From positions 2,501-66,500 of the forward strand of contig OW568895.1 of NCBI GenBank assembly GCA_938743325.2: 64,000 bases of DNA, read 5' to 3'. Made by a program: the position numbers and the translations under genes. The notes under the pieces are model-generated. The model ran no database searches and had not been told where the DNA came from. It saw only the letters and a program-made list of their open reading frames with translations. How positions within the stretch are numbered: the stretch's first letter is position 1; every line of letters starts with the position of its first letter. The stretch is from Pycnococcus provasolii (lineage: Eukaryota > Chlorophyta > Pseudoscourfieldiophyceae > Pseudoscourfieldiales > Pycnococcaceae). Positions 35,933 through 44,747 of this stretch are shown one piece after another.

Positions 35933-37608
35933 ATGCCGCTGTGGGGAGCGTCGAGGGGGGTACGTACCGTTTACATTTTATTTTTATCGGGACCCACTTG
36001 GATTGGCGGCTCGCACAGCACAGCATAGCAGAGCAGCAAACCACGCAACGCAACGTTCTTGGAAGGAACTAACACACACATTCACATTCACACACTGACT
36101 GGCCTCAGTTCATACCCACAGATACACTCGCGACGGCAATCAGACACCAGGATGTTGAGGCGCTCTTCCCGCTCTGGGAAGCGTCGCTCGACCCCGCAAG
36201 ACGAAGGGAGGTGCTCGACAAGTGCCCGAGCTTGCTCGTTGACGTCACCAACTGGCTCGCGCAAAGCCGCACACTACAAGGAACCGAGTGCCACAGCCTC
36301 GTCGGGTGTCTGTCCAGCCTGCTGGAAGACGAAGAAGTTCTCGCAAACAGAAACGCGGCGGAGGTGCCGTCTCAGCTCGTTCTGCGTGGAGTCTGGTTCA
36401 AACACGACAGGGCAGCTGCCATGTCAGCCAAGCTGCTTCGACGACTCATAGAAGGCACGGACAAAGACGTCGTCAAACGGGCAACAAACCTCGCGCCGCT
36501 CGCACCCAAGCTGCTGAAGAGACTAGGCAAGCCGAGCGCAGAGTGGCTGCCAGAGGCTAGCGCAGACCTCGGTGCGTGCTTCACGGCGGTGATCGCAACG
36601 TCCGAACCAGCCGCGGCAGACGCAGCGCGAGATGGCGCTCTACCGCTCGTGGTGGAACGTCTCGTGGATGCTGCAAGCGCGAACGCAGACGATGTGCACG
36701 CCAAGGACGAGACAGCAAGCCTGATCAAGTGCACGCGTCTGCTTCTAGGCGTGTACCTTCGCGTGCCAAGAACGGGACCCGGACTCACGGACGAACTCAC
36801 CAACTCGTTGCTTCACGTCGTTGGACAGAGACTGCGCGACCGCAGCGATCCTGCCGCGCGCGGCGAGGCGGCAGGTGCGCTCTTCGCAATTGGACTGCGC
36901 AAGGCGAGCGCGCGGTTCGCGTGCCAGACGGCAATCGACTGCATGGCGTACCTCGCGGACGCGCTCGCGCTCAGTGCCAAAGAGGCTGGGGGTGGCAAGA
37001 AGGGCAAGAAGGGTGGAAGTAAGGGAGCGGGAGGTGGCGACCCGAGCGCGCGTGCGGCGACGCGCCATCTCGCGGGATGCGTTCTCATTGCGCTGCTCTG
37101 CGATCCTCCGGGGTCGATCGCCGCGCTGGCGGATCAGTTTGCGGATGAAAAGGATGCCGCGGGGCCGGCAAATGCATCCGTGCTCGCTCGTCCAACCGTC
37201 TCCGCGGTGATGCTCCCCGCGCTCGTGACGCACCTGTCGTCGTCAGATGCTCTCACGCGAGATCATGCGTCTGCATGCCTCTGGCAGCTTGGGCGGTGGC
37301 AGCGGAGCCTGGAGGCGATGCAGGCGGCGCGTAGTCCTGAGTACCTGAGCACGCCGCTGCCCAAAGAGCTCTATGAGCCACAATTAGCGTCGGCGATGCC
37401 ACTGCCGCCGAAGACGCCCATGGCTGCTCGTGCGCCGGGCACTATGCAACACACGCCGCTTGCGGACGACGGTGGCGTTCAGTTCATGACGCTAGAGCGC
37501 TTGTGGACGCCTGTCAGCACGAGCACGCGCGAGTACGTGCGCCAACACTTTAAAAATTTGAGCGAGCTCGGCAAGGCTGGTGTACCAAAGCCGCCAGTCA
37601 TGTGGTGA
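35933..37608 (+). CDS. ARM/HEAT-like helical repeat protein, probably two exons
   Basis: The main exon is open from about 36073 to 37608, but it has no ATG before LLEDEEVL. A plausible gene model uses exon 1 35933-35959 (MPLWGASRG), an intron 35960-36150 (GTACGT..CCAG) and exon 2 36151-37608, giving about 494 residues. The protein is helix-rich with repeats resembling ARM/HEAT (for example AAMSAKLLRRLIEGTDKDVV, AAGALFAIGLRKASARFACQ, ACLWQLGRWQRSLEAMQAAR), and an insert of Gly/Lys. The C-terminus contains QFMTLERLWTPVS. I do not recognise a family. The first exon is inferred only from splice signals. Confidence 0.65.
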
Positions 37609-38471
37609 TCGTAATTGTAATATACTATGCTACGATTGTAATAATGCGCTGTATTTCACCTTGGTCCAATATGGAGGGAGAGGTCTTCGTAGAGTTTCTT
37701 GGCAGCCCCCTCGTATGCCTTCAAAGCAAGCGATTCGAGGCTCTGATTGGCTTCCCAACATCTTCCTCCCGACGTGCTCGCTTGCTCGGTGCTCCGCACC
37801 GCCGCCGACTCGCGCACGCGAGCCTCGCGCGCGGCGCTTCGGAAGATATGGTGCGTGGCAGCCAGATCCAATATGATCATATCGTTCATCCCTTGTTAGG
37901 AGTCATGAAGACGACGCCCTTGCGGCCGCCCATCGTTGTCTTCTTGTTGTCGTTGTTGACATCGACGCACTGAACCTCGCGTTTCCGAACGCGACGACAG
38001 AGTTTGTTCCGTCTGGGCAGAGTTTATTCGCAATCTCATCCATTGTTCGTTCGCTCAGAGGTGTGCACACTAAGGTCATGTTCGTGGCCAACAACTAAGA
38101 GGAGTTCGATCGACACAGTCACTAGGGCTACTTTATTGTAATTATTGCAGAAGATTAGATTAAGATTATTGCGAGAAGACGTTCGCCTCGAGCGCGTCAC
38201 CACGCGGAACGTCGCGCGCAGGTTTACGTAGAACGTGGGCCGTTATTGCGAACGTGTACAACGCCCCGACCAAAATTGCCCGACCCTTCAATTTTTGGTG
38301 GGGCCCGCAAGGGCCCGTTTTTTTGCCATTTTGGACGTGCGCTCTACGGTGCATCCCCAAAAGGCCCAAATTGATGGACAAAATTTTGCCCTCTCCGCCC
38401 TTCCGGACACCTTAGACTGGCCTCCCCCCCCCCCCCCCCCCTTTTCTTACTTCGCGACCCCATCTTTTGCG
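37609..38471. other. Promoter/spacer with possible small minus-strand gene and poly-C tract
   Basis: A TGTAA follows the ARM gene stop (about 37615). Minus-strand frames at 37656-37889 and 37903-38094 look weakly coding but cannot be joined in one frame. A run of about 18 C lies at 38424-38441, roughly 30 bp before the KDSR start. Confidence 0.5.
37656..37889 (-). CDS. Possible small gene or exon of unknown function
   Basis: A 77-residue frame starts MNDMIILDLAATHHIF and ends KKLYEDLSLHIGPR with amphipathic, helix-forming composition. The adjoining frames at 37890-38094 (including MTLVCTPLSERTMDEIANKL and CVDVNNDNKKTTMGGRKG) have similar codon style but lie in other frames. This could be a multi-exon gene or a decayed one. 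The orientation fits the alternation rule. I do not recognise a family. Confidence 0.25.
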   Translation of the reverse strand: MNDMIILDLAATHHIFRSAAREARVRESAAVRSTEQASTSGGRCWEANQSLESLALKAYEGAAKKLYEDLSLHIGPR

Positions 38472-39467
38472 ATGATGGCGGACTTGACGACGCCGATGTC
38501 CGTGGCTGTGCTGACGTTCTTGCTCTCGCTCTTGCTGGTCGTCTGCTGGGCGCTCACGCGACCGCGTCCCCTGCAAATAAGTAAAGTCAACCACGCGCTG
38601 GTCACGGGCGGTTCGCAGGGCATAGGCGCGTGCGTCGCCTCTCTCCTAGCTGCTCGGGGAGTGTCACACCTCACCATCCTTTCGCGCGACATCTCGAAGC
38701 TGAATGCAATCAAAAAGGAAATATCGTCCGCTCACCCGTCGTGCTCGGTTGCTGTCATTTCAGTCGATGTCACTTCCGCATCAGCAACGGAACGGGCAGT
38801 CAACCAAGCGGTCGAGGCGAACGGACCTCCAGAAGTCGTCATCTGCGCGGCAGGAGGTGCCATGCCCAAGAGGTTCGAAGACGCACCCATCGAGGACTTT
38901 GAGCGCGCCATCAAACTTAACTACCTCGGTGTCGTGTACGTCGCTAAGGCTGTCATGCCGCATCTGAAGACCCATAAGCGGTCGCACATCGTGTTCGTGT
39001 CGTCCATGGCTGGGCAGGTGGGCATCTACGGATACACGTCGTACAGTCCAAGCAAGTTTGCGCTGCGCGGGTTCGCAGAGGCACTGTCTATGGAAGTCCG
39101 GCACTTTGGCGTGCACGTGACGGTCGCATATCCACCGGATACAGATACGCCAGGACTGAAGAACGAACGAAACACCGCGCCGGAGGAAACCGTCGCGCTG
39201 TCGGAAGGAAGTGGAATGTGGTCGCCGCAAGTCGTGGCCAAGAAGCTCGTCGACAGCATGGCGAGAGGGCACACGGCGGTGAATTACGGAATTGACGGTC
39301 TCATGCTCGGCACACTTACCGTTGGCATGGGAAGAGCGAGCACTGTGCTCGACGCCATCAAGGAGGTGGCGCTCATGGGCTTGCTGCGTGCCGTTGCACT
39401 TGGATACGTCACGTCGTTCTACGCGACGGTTGCAAGCATGGCGAGGAAGCGTGCCAAACGTGCGTGA
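38472..39467 (+). CDS. KDSR: 3-ketodihydrosphingosine reductase (KDSR/TSC10-like)
   Basis: This 331-residue protein has an N-terminal membrane helix (about 9-29, MSVAVLTFLLSLLLVVCWAL). A Rossmann short-chain dehydrogenase fold follows, with the cofactor motif TGGSQGIG (45-52), the NAG-equivalent CAAGGA, IVFVSSMAGQVGIYGYTSYS and the catalytic YSPSK. C-terminal hydrophobic helices follow (LMGLLRAVALGYVTSFYATV), matching the ER-anchored KDSR/TSC10 topology. It reduces 3-ketodihydrosphingosine to dihydrosphingosine in sphingolipid synthesis. The ATG pair at 38472 and 38475 both fit. Confidence 0.87.
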   Translation: MMADLTTPMSVAVLTFLLSLLLVVCWALTRPRPLQISKVNHALVTGGSQGIGACVASLLAARGVSHLTILSRDISKLNAIKKEISSAHPSCSVAVISVDVTSASATERAVNQAVEANGPPEVVICAAGGAMPKRFEDAPIEDFERAIKLNYLGVVYVAKAVMPHLKTHKRSHIVFVSSMAGQVGIYGYTSYSPSKFALRGFAEALSMEVRHFGVHVTVAYPPDTDTPGLKNERNTAPEETVALSEGSGMWSPQVVAKKLVDSMARGHTAVNYGIDGLMLGTLTVGMGRASTVLDAIKEVALMGLLRAVALGYVTSFYATVASMARKRAKRA

Positions 39468-39874
39468 AGAACAACTCGTCTCGCTTTATGTATCATCCCT
39501 TCTTCTATCCTGCTGACACCAAGCACGTACACACACAAACGCACAAACGCACGCACTCACTCACTCACTCCTTACTCTCTGCCTGGCCCTCCCACAGGCA
39601 CTACGGAGACGTGAACAACTACTGCGTGTGCGCGCGCATATCTTCCCAGCAAAATGTGTGACAGCTTACAACAAGAATAATATGTATTTTTTTTGGGATA
39701 TGTTTGTCGAGACAAAACAACCGAAGCCTGATATATGAATGTAAAGAAAGTAAATGGCCGTTGTTCGCTGTTCGCCGCCGCACCAGTTCGCCACACCCGC
39801 ACTGTTTTCCAGCCAAGCATAAAGACTCGCACGCCGCTGCGCGCACGCAGAGACGATAGAGTGGCAAGACTTGC
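39468..39874. other. Convergent spacer with short tandem repeats
   Basis: This is the longest convergent spacer, 407 bp. It has CACAAACGCA- and CTCACTCACTCA-type repeats around 39527-39565, and no gene was recognised. Confidence 0.4.
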
Positions 39875-40619
39875 TTAGCGGCGGCGGCGTTTGGGCTTCT
39901 TCTTATTCGCATCGGTGATGGCCACCGCAGCACCGGCAAGGACCGCGACGAAGGCACCGAGCTTGAGCACTCCGCCGAGACCACCGCCCTTTTTGCTATC
40001 CTTTGCTGGGGAGGCGCCGGAGCGCGCGCCGGAGCGCGCGACGGGCGCCGGCGCCGCGACAGGCTCACCCTGGCTGAAGTTCATCGCGAGACGGATGAAA
40101 CCAGCGTCGCCACCCTCACCCGGCTTGAAGAGCTGAAAGTGCTTATCAATCGGAACGGCACGCAGGATGTCCTGCACGTAGATGCCGGCCGCTGCCACCA
40201 CGCCCGTGTTGAAGTGCCCCTTCTTATTCTTGCAAAGAATCACGCGCAGCTCCTCCGTTCCCTCGTGCACGGGCAGCACCAGCTGCTCGTTCCACGTCGC
40301 GCGCACGCCATCGGCCGTCACTGTCGATGTCGCCTGCTTCGGGGACTGTATTTTATTTTATTTTATTTTTGTGTGTGTGATTGGGAGTATCTTTTGTGAG
40401 CTGGCGTTTCGTAGGAGCTGCAAAACGTGCGCATACAGCGTCGCCCTCTTCCACCGTCGCTGAGCTCGCCCACGCGATCACAGTGTTTGCAAGTACCGCG
40501 AGCCACATGGGAGGAGGGGGAAAGCGCCGGCCCGCAGCAAGGTTCTTCGTTTCTTTCTCTCTGTGTCCTCGCCGTCGCACGAGAGTGCGGAGTCGCTGGC
40601 TCGCTCGCTCGCACGTGTA

Positions 40620-40659
<40 letters not shown>

Positions 40660-40698
40660 TCTCACTTGCTTTCTCTCTCTTCCCCTCCTTCCCTCTCT

Positions 40699-40745
<47 letters not shown>

Positions 40746-40892
40746 CAGCTGCTTGCTTACCTTAACACCCGCCGTTTGCGACTTGAGTTCGATTTTCACG
40801 AACATGTCCATGTCACTCTCCCCCCACGCATCGGCGCCGTCGGAGGTCACGCCGGATGCGTCTTTCACGCTGATTCGCAGGTTGCCTCGCAT
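39875..40892 (-). CDS. C2-domain protein with C-terminal membrane anchor, two exons
   Basis: Exon 1 is 40892-40761 (44 codons), the intron 40760-40334 (GTAAGC..GCAG, 427 bp), and exon 2 40333-39875, giving 196 residues. The N-terminal C2-like domain includes MRGNLRISVKDASGV, DMDMFVKIELKSQTAGVK joined to ATSTVTADGVRATWNEQLVL and EELRVILCKNKKG. It ends with a hydrophobic anchor (LKLGAFVAVLAGAAVAITDA) and a KKKPKRRRR tail. Calcium- or lipid-dependent membrane association is inferred. The intron contains (CA)n and (CT)n microsatellites near its 5' splice site. The start has an upstream in-frame alternative. Confidence 0.78.
40632..40743 (+). repeat. (CA)n and (CT)n microsatellites within the C2-gene intron
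   Basis: A run of CA dinucleotides (about 40628-40655) and a long (CT)n run (about 40704-40742) occupy the intron close to its 5' splice site on the minus strand. Confidence 0.9.
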
Positions 40893-41828
40893 GGGTAAGA
40901 ACACGCGTAGTTGTGTTAAAACGGGTACGACAAGCCGACACACGAGGAGAACGAGAACGGGACGAGGTGAGATCCCGAGAAGAGAAGAGAGGGAGGGTTG
41001 CGCCGAGCCCTTACCTTACCTTATTAGCCGTCGAAGGGCCGGGCCGGGTGCCGGGCCGGGCGTGGAAACCAAATGGGCTGGGAACGATAACCTTGCTTGA
41101 GTAGGCCAAGACAAGAGCGAGCACTATCGTAGTGGCATGCACCCGACATAAGGCAACATTGGGCAACGCCACACTGGGCAACACTGGGCAACACTGGGCA
41201 ACCCTACCCTTCAAGGCTTGCCCTCGTCCTACCTTTATCCCACGGCAGCTTTGAGCCTCCCTCCCTCGTTGCACTTGACTCTTCACTCTTGGAAATGCTT
41301 GGAGAGTCTAATTGGAGAGTCTTTCGTCTTGCTTTTGCTTTTGCCTCTTGGCGGTAAACTTCTTGTCGAGTAGAGGCGTCCATTTTAAGGGTTTCTTTGC
41401 GTGTTAACACTCGCAGGGTTTAGGACAACGCGAGGGAGCGGGTCATGGACACGATACGATTCGTTCGTCCAGTGCCGTCGATCGCGCACTTTGCGATTTC
41501 TTTCCACGACGAGGTTTTTCGCGCTTTTCGGGTGAAATTCAGGTGAATTTTCACGCACGATGGTTCCAGGAGATATAGGGAAAGACTCTACCTAACGACC
41601 CGACCGAAACTAGTCAAGGTTGCCACATCTTCTTTTCTGGTACCGCACACGGACATAAGGCAGGTGACATGACCGTATGGCTTCCCACGGTGCACAGGTC
41701 CAAAACGCGCAAACAACCGAAATTGTCAACAAAATAAAACGTAGTGTCCCCATGCATTTCGGGTCTTATGTTTGGGGGTCTCAAAAATAATATTTGCAAA
41801 ATAGTTGTCGGGGTTTGACTCCTCGCGC
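40893..41828. other. Spacer between two minus-strand genes, with tandem decamers
   Basis: This spacer contains GGGCCGG-type GC repeats at about 41037-41062 and tandem decamers at 41171-41200 (ACACTGGGCA three times, with a related copy upstream). No gene was seen. Confidence 0.5.
41171..41200 (+). repeat. Tandem decamer ACACTGGGCA
   Basis: Three perfect ACACTGGGCA copies follow related copies near 41158-41170, giving a total tandem region of about 45 bp. Confidence 0.85.
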
Positions 41829-42548
41829 TCATGCCGCCGCGGCGTCGAGCGCCGCCTGCAGCGTGCTCACCGCCGCCTTCAAGTCGCTCGCGCCGAACAC
41901 GTAAGAGCCGGCGACGGCGACGTTCGCACCCGCCTTCGCCGCAGCGCCAACCGTCGAGTCCTTGATCCCACCGTCCACCTCGATGTCCATGTCCGGATAA
42001 GCCTTTCTTAGCGCCTCGATTTTCGGAACCATCTCCGGCATGAATGCCTGTCCGCCGAAGCCCGGCTCCACCGTCAGCACCAAGATGAGGTCGACGAGCC
42101 CCGCCTCCACGAGCGGTGCGACGCACGCCGCCGCCGCCTTCGGGCGAAGGCACACGCCCGCCTTCATGCCTGCGCCTTTAATGGCTTTCATGAGCGCCTT
42201 GGCTTTTTCCAGCTCCTCTGGGATCACCGTCTCGCTGGTGAGGCACGACGGTGCGACGGCGTCGAGCTGAAACGTGAAGATGTCCGCGCCAGCCTTGGCA
42301 AAGTCGTCGACCCACTCCGTCGGTTCTGTCACCATGAGGTGGCAGTCAAGCACGGCGGACGTCCCGACCGCCGCTTTCAAGGACTTGACGACGGGCGGTC
42401 CGATGGTGAGGTTGTGGACGTAGTGTCCGTCCATGACGTCGACGTGCAGCCACTGCGCGCCCGCCTGTATGCATTTTTTGGCCTCCGGCGCGAGGTTCGC
42501 GAAGTCCGCGGACAGGATCGACGGCGAGATGACGGCGGCGGGCGCCAT
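41829..42548 (-). CDS. RPE: Ribulose-phosphate 3-epimerase, no transit peptide
   Basis: This 239-residue enzyme matches RPE along its length. PSILSADFANLAPEAKK, the metal-binding HVDVMDGHYVHNLTIGPP, LDCHLMV, LVLTVEPGFGGQAFMPEM and EVDGGIKD carry the conserved His/Asp ligands and the phosphate-binding glycines. It interconverts ribulose-5-phosphate and xylulose-5-phosphate. The protein begins MAPAAVISPS with no presequence, which points to the cytosolic, oxidative-pentose-phosphate form rather than the Calvin-cycle form. A telomere-like array lies 98 bp upstream. Confidence 0.95.
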   Translation of the reverse strand: MAPAAVISPSILSADFANLAPEAKKCIQAGAQWLHVDVMDGHYVHNLTIGPPVVKSLKAAVGTSAVLDCHLMVTEPTEWVDDFAKAGADIFTFQLDAVAPSCLTSETVIPEELEKAKALMKAIKGAGMKAGVCLRPKAAAACVAPLVEAGLVDLILVLTVEPGFGGQAFMPEMVPKIEALRKAYPDMDIEVDGGIKDSTVGAAAKAGANVAVAGSYVFGASDLKAAVSTLQAALDAAAA

Positions 42549-43069
42549 ACTCAAAAAACAGTAAAACTACCCGAAAAAAGCAGGGGATGGCCCGATGCCC
42601 GATGATGCGTAGATGGACAGGGGGGCGCGAAACGAGGAGGCCAGCCGTAACCCTAGCCGTAACCCTAGCCATAACCCTAACCCTAACCCCGCCACCACGC
42701 TATGATAGGCGAGTCCGTCTTGCGTGCCTGGTCGAATGTTTGGCGCCTGTTTGGCAGCGCGCTCGGCACGAGCCGCATGGAAACCGCCGCGGCAACATCC
42801 ACAAAAAGGAACAACCATCCTCCGCGACGTCGTTCACGCTTCAGACTTCCCTGTGCGAGCAGCTTGTGACCAAGGCACCTCTCACATTCGCCGACGAAAG
42901 TGGTGCTGTGAAACATATTAGTGAAGAAGGTAGAAGTCGAAATACTACGGCAACTTGAAAGGCGAGAAGTCGATTGATTTTGTTTTTGTTATTACTATCT
43001 TGTAACGTTACTACACTCAACTCTTCAGACAACACCAGCAACACTTCGGCAACACCGCTTCAAATTCGA
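42549..43069. other. Spacer with telomere-like array
   Basis: This 521-bp spacer lies between two minus-strand genes. It contains a CCCTAA/CCCTAGC array at 42646-42690. The rest (42700-43060) has no recognised gene. Confidence 0.5.
42646..42690 (+). repeat. Telomere-like CCCTAA/CCCTAGC array
   Basis: Mixed CCCTAGC and CCCTAA units lie 98 bp upstream of the RPE start and read TTAGGG on the coding strand. Confidence 0.9.
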
Positions 43070-44644
43070 TCATTCCTCCATCCTCTGCTTCGTATTGAAT
43101 CGCGAGATGGTTGCGACGCCCGCTTGCGCCATCGCAGCCAGAAAAGCGAACGCCACCGCAACACGAGGGAGCGTGCACCCCTTTGACAGTAAAGCGCTGA
43201 TTGTTGGGCAAGGGAGTGTCGAGATGCCTGCGGCAGCGGCAAATGCGCTGAACAGAACGGCAAAAAGGATGCCATCGCCGTACATGCGAATATGCGCGAA
43301 AGCGCGTTTCAGTCGTGATCTAGGCCCACCACCACTAGTGCGAGCAGCTCGTGGCGATGATGGTGAAGTCGCGGCGGTGGCATTTGCAGTACTTGCCGTT
43401 GAAATTTTGCGATCAACAACGTCAGCGCCGGCATCATCAGCTTCTCGTGCCGGCGGTGGAGAAGGCGGCGGCGGCGGCGGCGGCGGCGGCACAGTCTTCT
43501 TCGTGGTGATGTGCGCAGCTTCCTCAGCCATGCTTTTGCGCCTTCGTCGAACTGCGAGACACTCCAACAGGCCACCGAATAGGCATACGATGTTCCATGC
43601 GCATGATACGACACCTGCGAGCACGAGGTATTGCAAGGCGCCAAAATTCTGAAAGCTCGTGTCGCCAGCTGCAAGCGCGAATGCAAGCAAGGAGAACACG
43701 AACGACATGACGCGAACCCGAACGTCGCTTTCAGCTTTGACACGATTTTGCAATTCTTCAACCTGCGCGTGAAATTGCGAACGTGATGTGGGCTTCTTCT
43801 TCTCAGGCACCGGCGGCGGTGGTGAAGGACTGTCATCAATGGCACTGATGACGATTTCGTCGTCGGCGTACTCGTGATTGTCGTTCTCGTCGTCATGCTG
43901 CTGCTGCTTGCGCATCGCTCTATGACGCATGCGCTGGTCTGCCAATTTTCGTTGCTTCAGCTCGAAGCGAGAAAATGCGATACATCCGATGCAAGCGATT
44001 GCTGAGCCGGCGGCAAGCACTGATCCTGCCAAGGCGCGATTGCACGCGTCCCACGAGCACGCCAGTTCCGCGTACGCATTCGTCGCGACAGCACCTGCGG
44101 CGCATGCCGCTGAGAACATGAGAACAAAGGAGATGTGCGCCGCCCAAATCGAGATGTGAGGACCCCGAACAGCAAGTGCGTAGTTCAATCCACGCTCATC
44201 GCCGTACTCGGTCTCGTAGTGCGCCATAGAAAGCTCTCCGATGACGGCTACTCCGTAAGCGAAAGCAACCACCGCCGCTGCCGCAACAAGGTAATCGATC
44301 GCGGGCGTCACTCCTAGTCGCGTGGGACCGTATGCACCCGCCGTGCACGTGGCTGCGAATGCGCAAGCAAAAACGAGAGTGCGGCACACGAGTCGCAATA
44401 TTGCCCATCTGCGTCCAGCCTTGCCGCCACCACCACCTGCCTCACCGCCTTTACTCAGCGAAGCGAAGCGTGACGACGGCGCCGTGTTCGCGACGAAACC
44501 ACCACCACCACCACCAGAATGGCTAGTTGCGCTGCTGAATTGCGACGCGCGACGAGGAACCTGCGAGGACGAAGATGCATGCTGCTGCTCCGCGGCGGAG
44601 GAGGAGAGCGAGACGTTGACGCGCACGTCCGAGGACGCCGCCAT
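43070..44644 (-). CDS. CASP-like (DUF588) multi-pass membrane protein
   Basis: From the ATG at 44644 this is a 524-residue membrane protein with two four-helix modules. The first spans about 75-230 (RLVCRTLVFACAFAATCTAG and following). The second has RVMSFVFSLLAFALAAGD, FQNFGALQYLVLAGVVSCAW and a terminal helix pair, the typical DUF588/CASP pattern with conserved Arg in TM1 and Phe/Tyr-rich loops. A Pro-rich, poly-Pro and acidic loop separates the modules. CASP proteins form membrane scaffolds in plants; the role in algae is unknown. It is divergent from the fluoride channel with only 103 bp between starts. Two modules in one chain is unusual. Confidence 0.75.
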   Translation of the reverse strand: MAASSDVRVNVSLSSSAAEQQHASSSSQVPRRASQFSSATSHSGGGGGGFVANTAPSSRFASLSKGGEAGGGGGKAGRRWAILRLVCRTLVFACAFAATCTAGAYGPTRLGVTPAIDYLVAAAAVVAFAYGVAVIGELSMAHYETEYGDERGLNYALAVRGPHISIWAAHISFVLMFSAACAAGAVATNAYAELACSWDACNRALAGSVLAAGSAIACIGCIAFSRFELKQRKLADQRMRHRAMRKQQQHDDENDNHEYADDEIVISAIDDSPSPPPPVPEKKKPTSRSQFHAQVEELQNRVKAESDVRVRVMSFVFSLLAFALAAGDTSFQNFGALQYLVLAGVVSCAWNIVCLFGGLLECLAVRRRRKSMAEEAAHITTKKTVPPPPPPPPPSPPPAREADDAGADVVDRKISTASTANATAATSPSSPRAARTSGGGPRSRLKRAFAHIRMYGDGILFAVLFSAFAAAAGISTLPCPTISALLSKGCTLPRVAVAFAFLAAMAQAGVATISRFNTKQRMEE

Positions 44645-44747
44645 GATTATCGTTGTTTTGTTGGTAAAATTTGATTGTATTTTTTTCCTCGGAGCTGAGG
44701 ATAGGATTTCATTTTCACGTTTGTTTTCCCCTTGGAATACGTGATCG

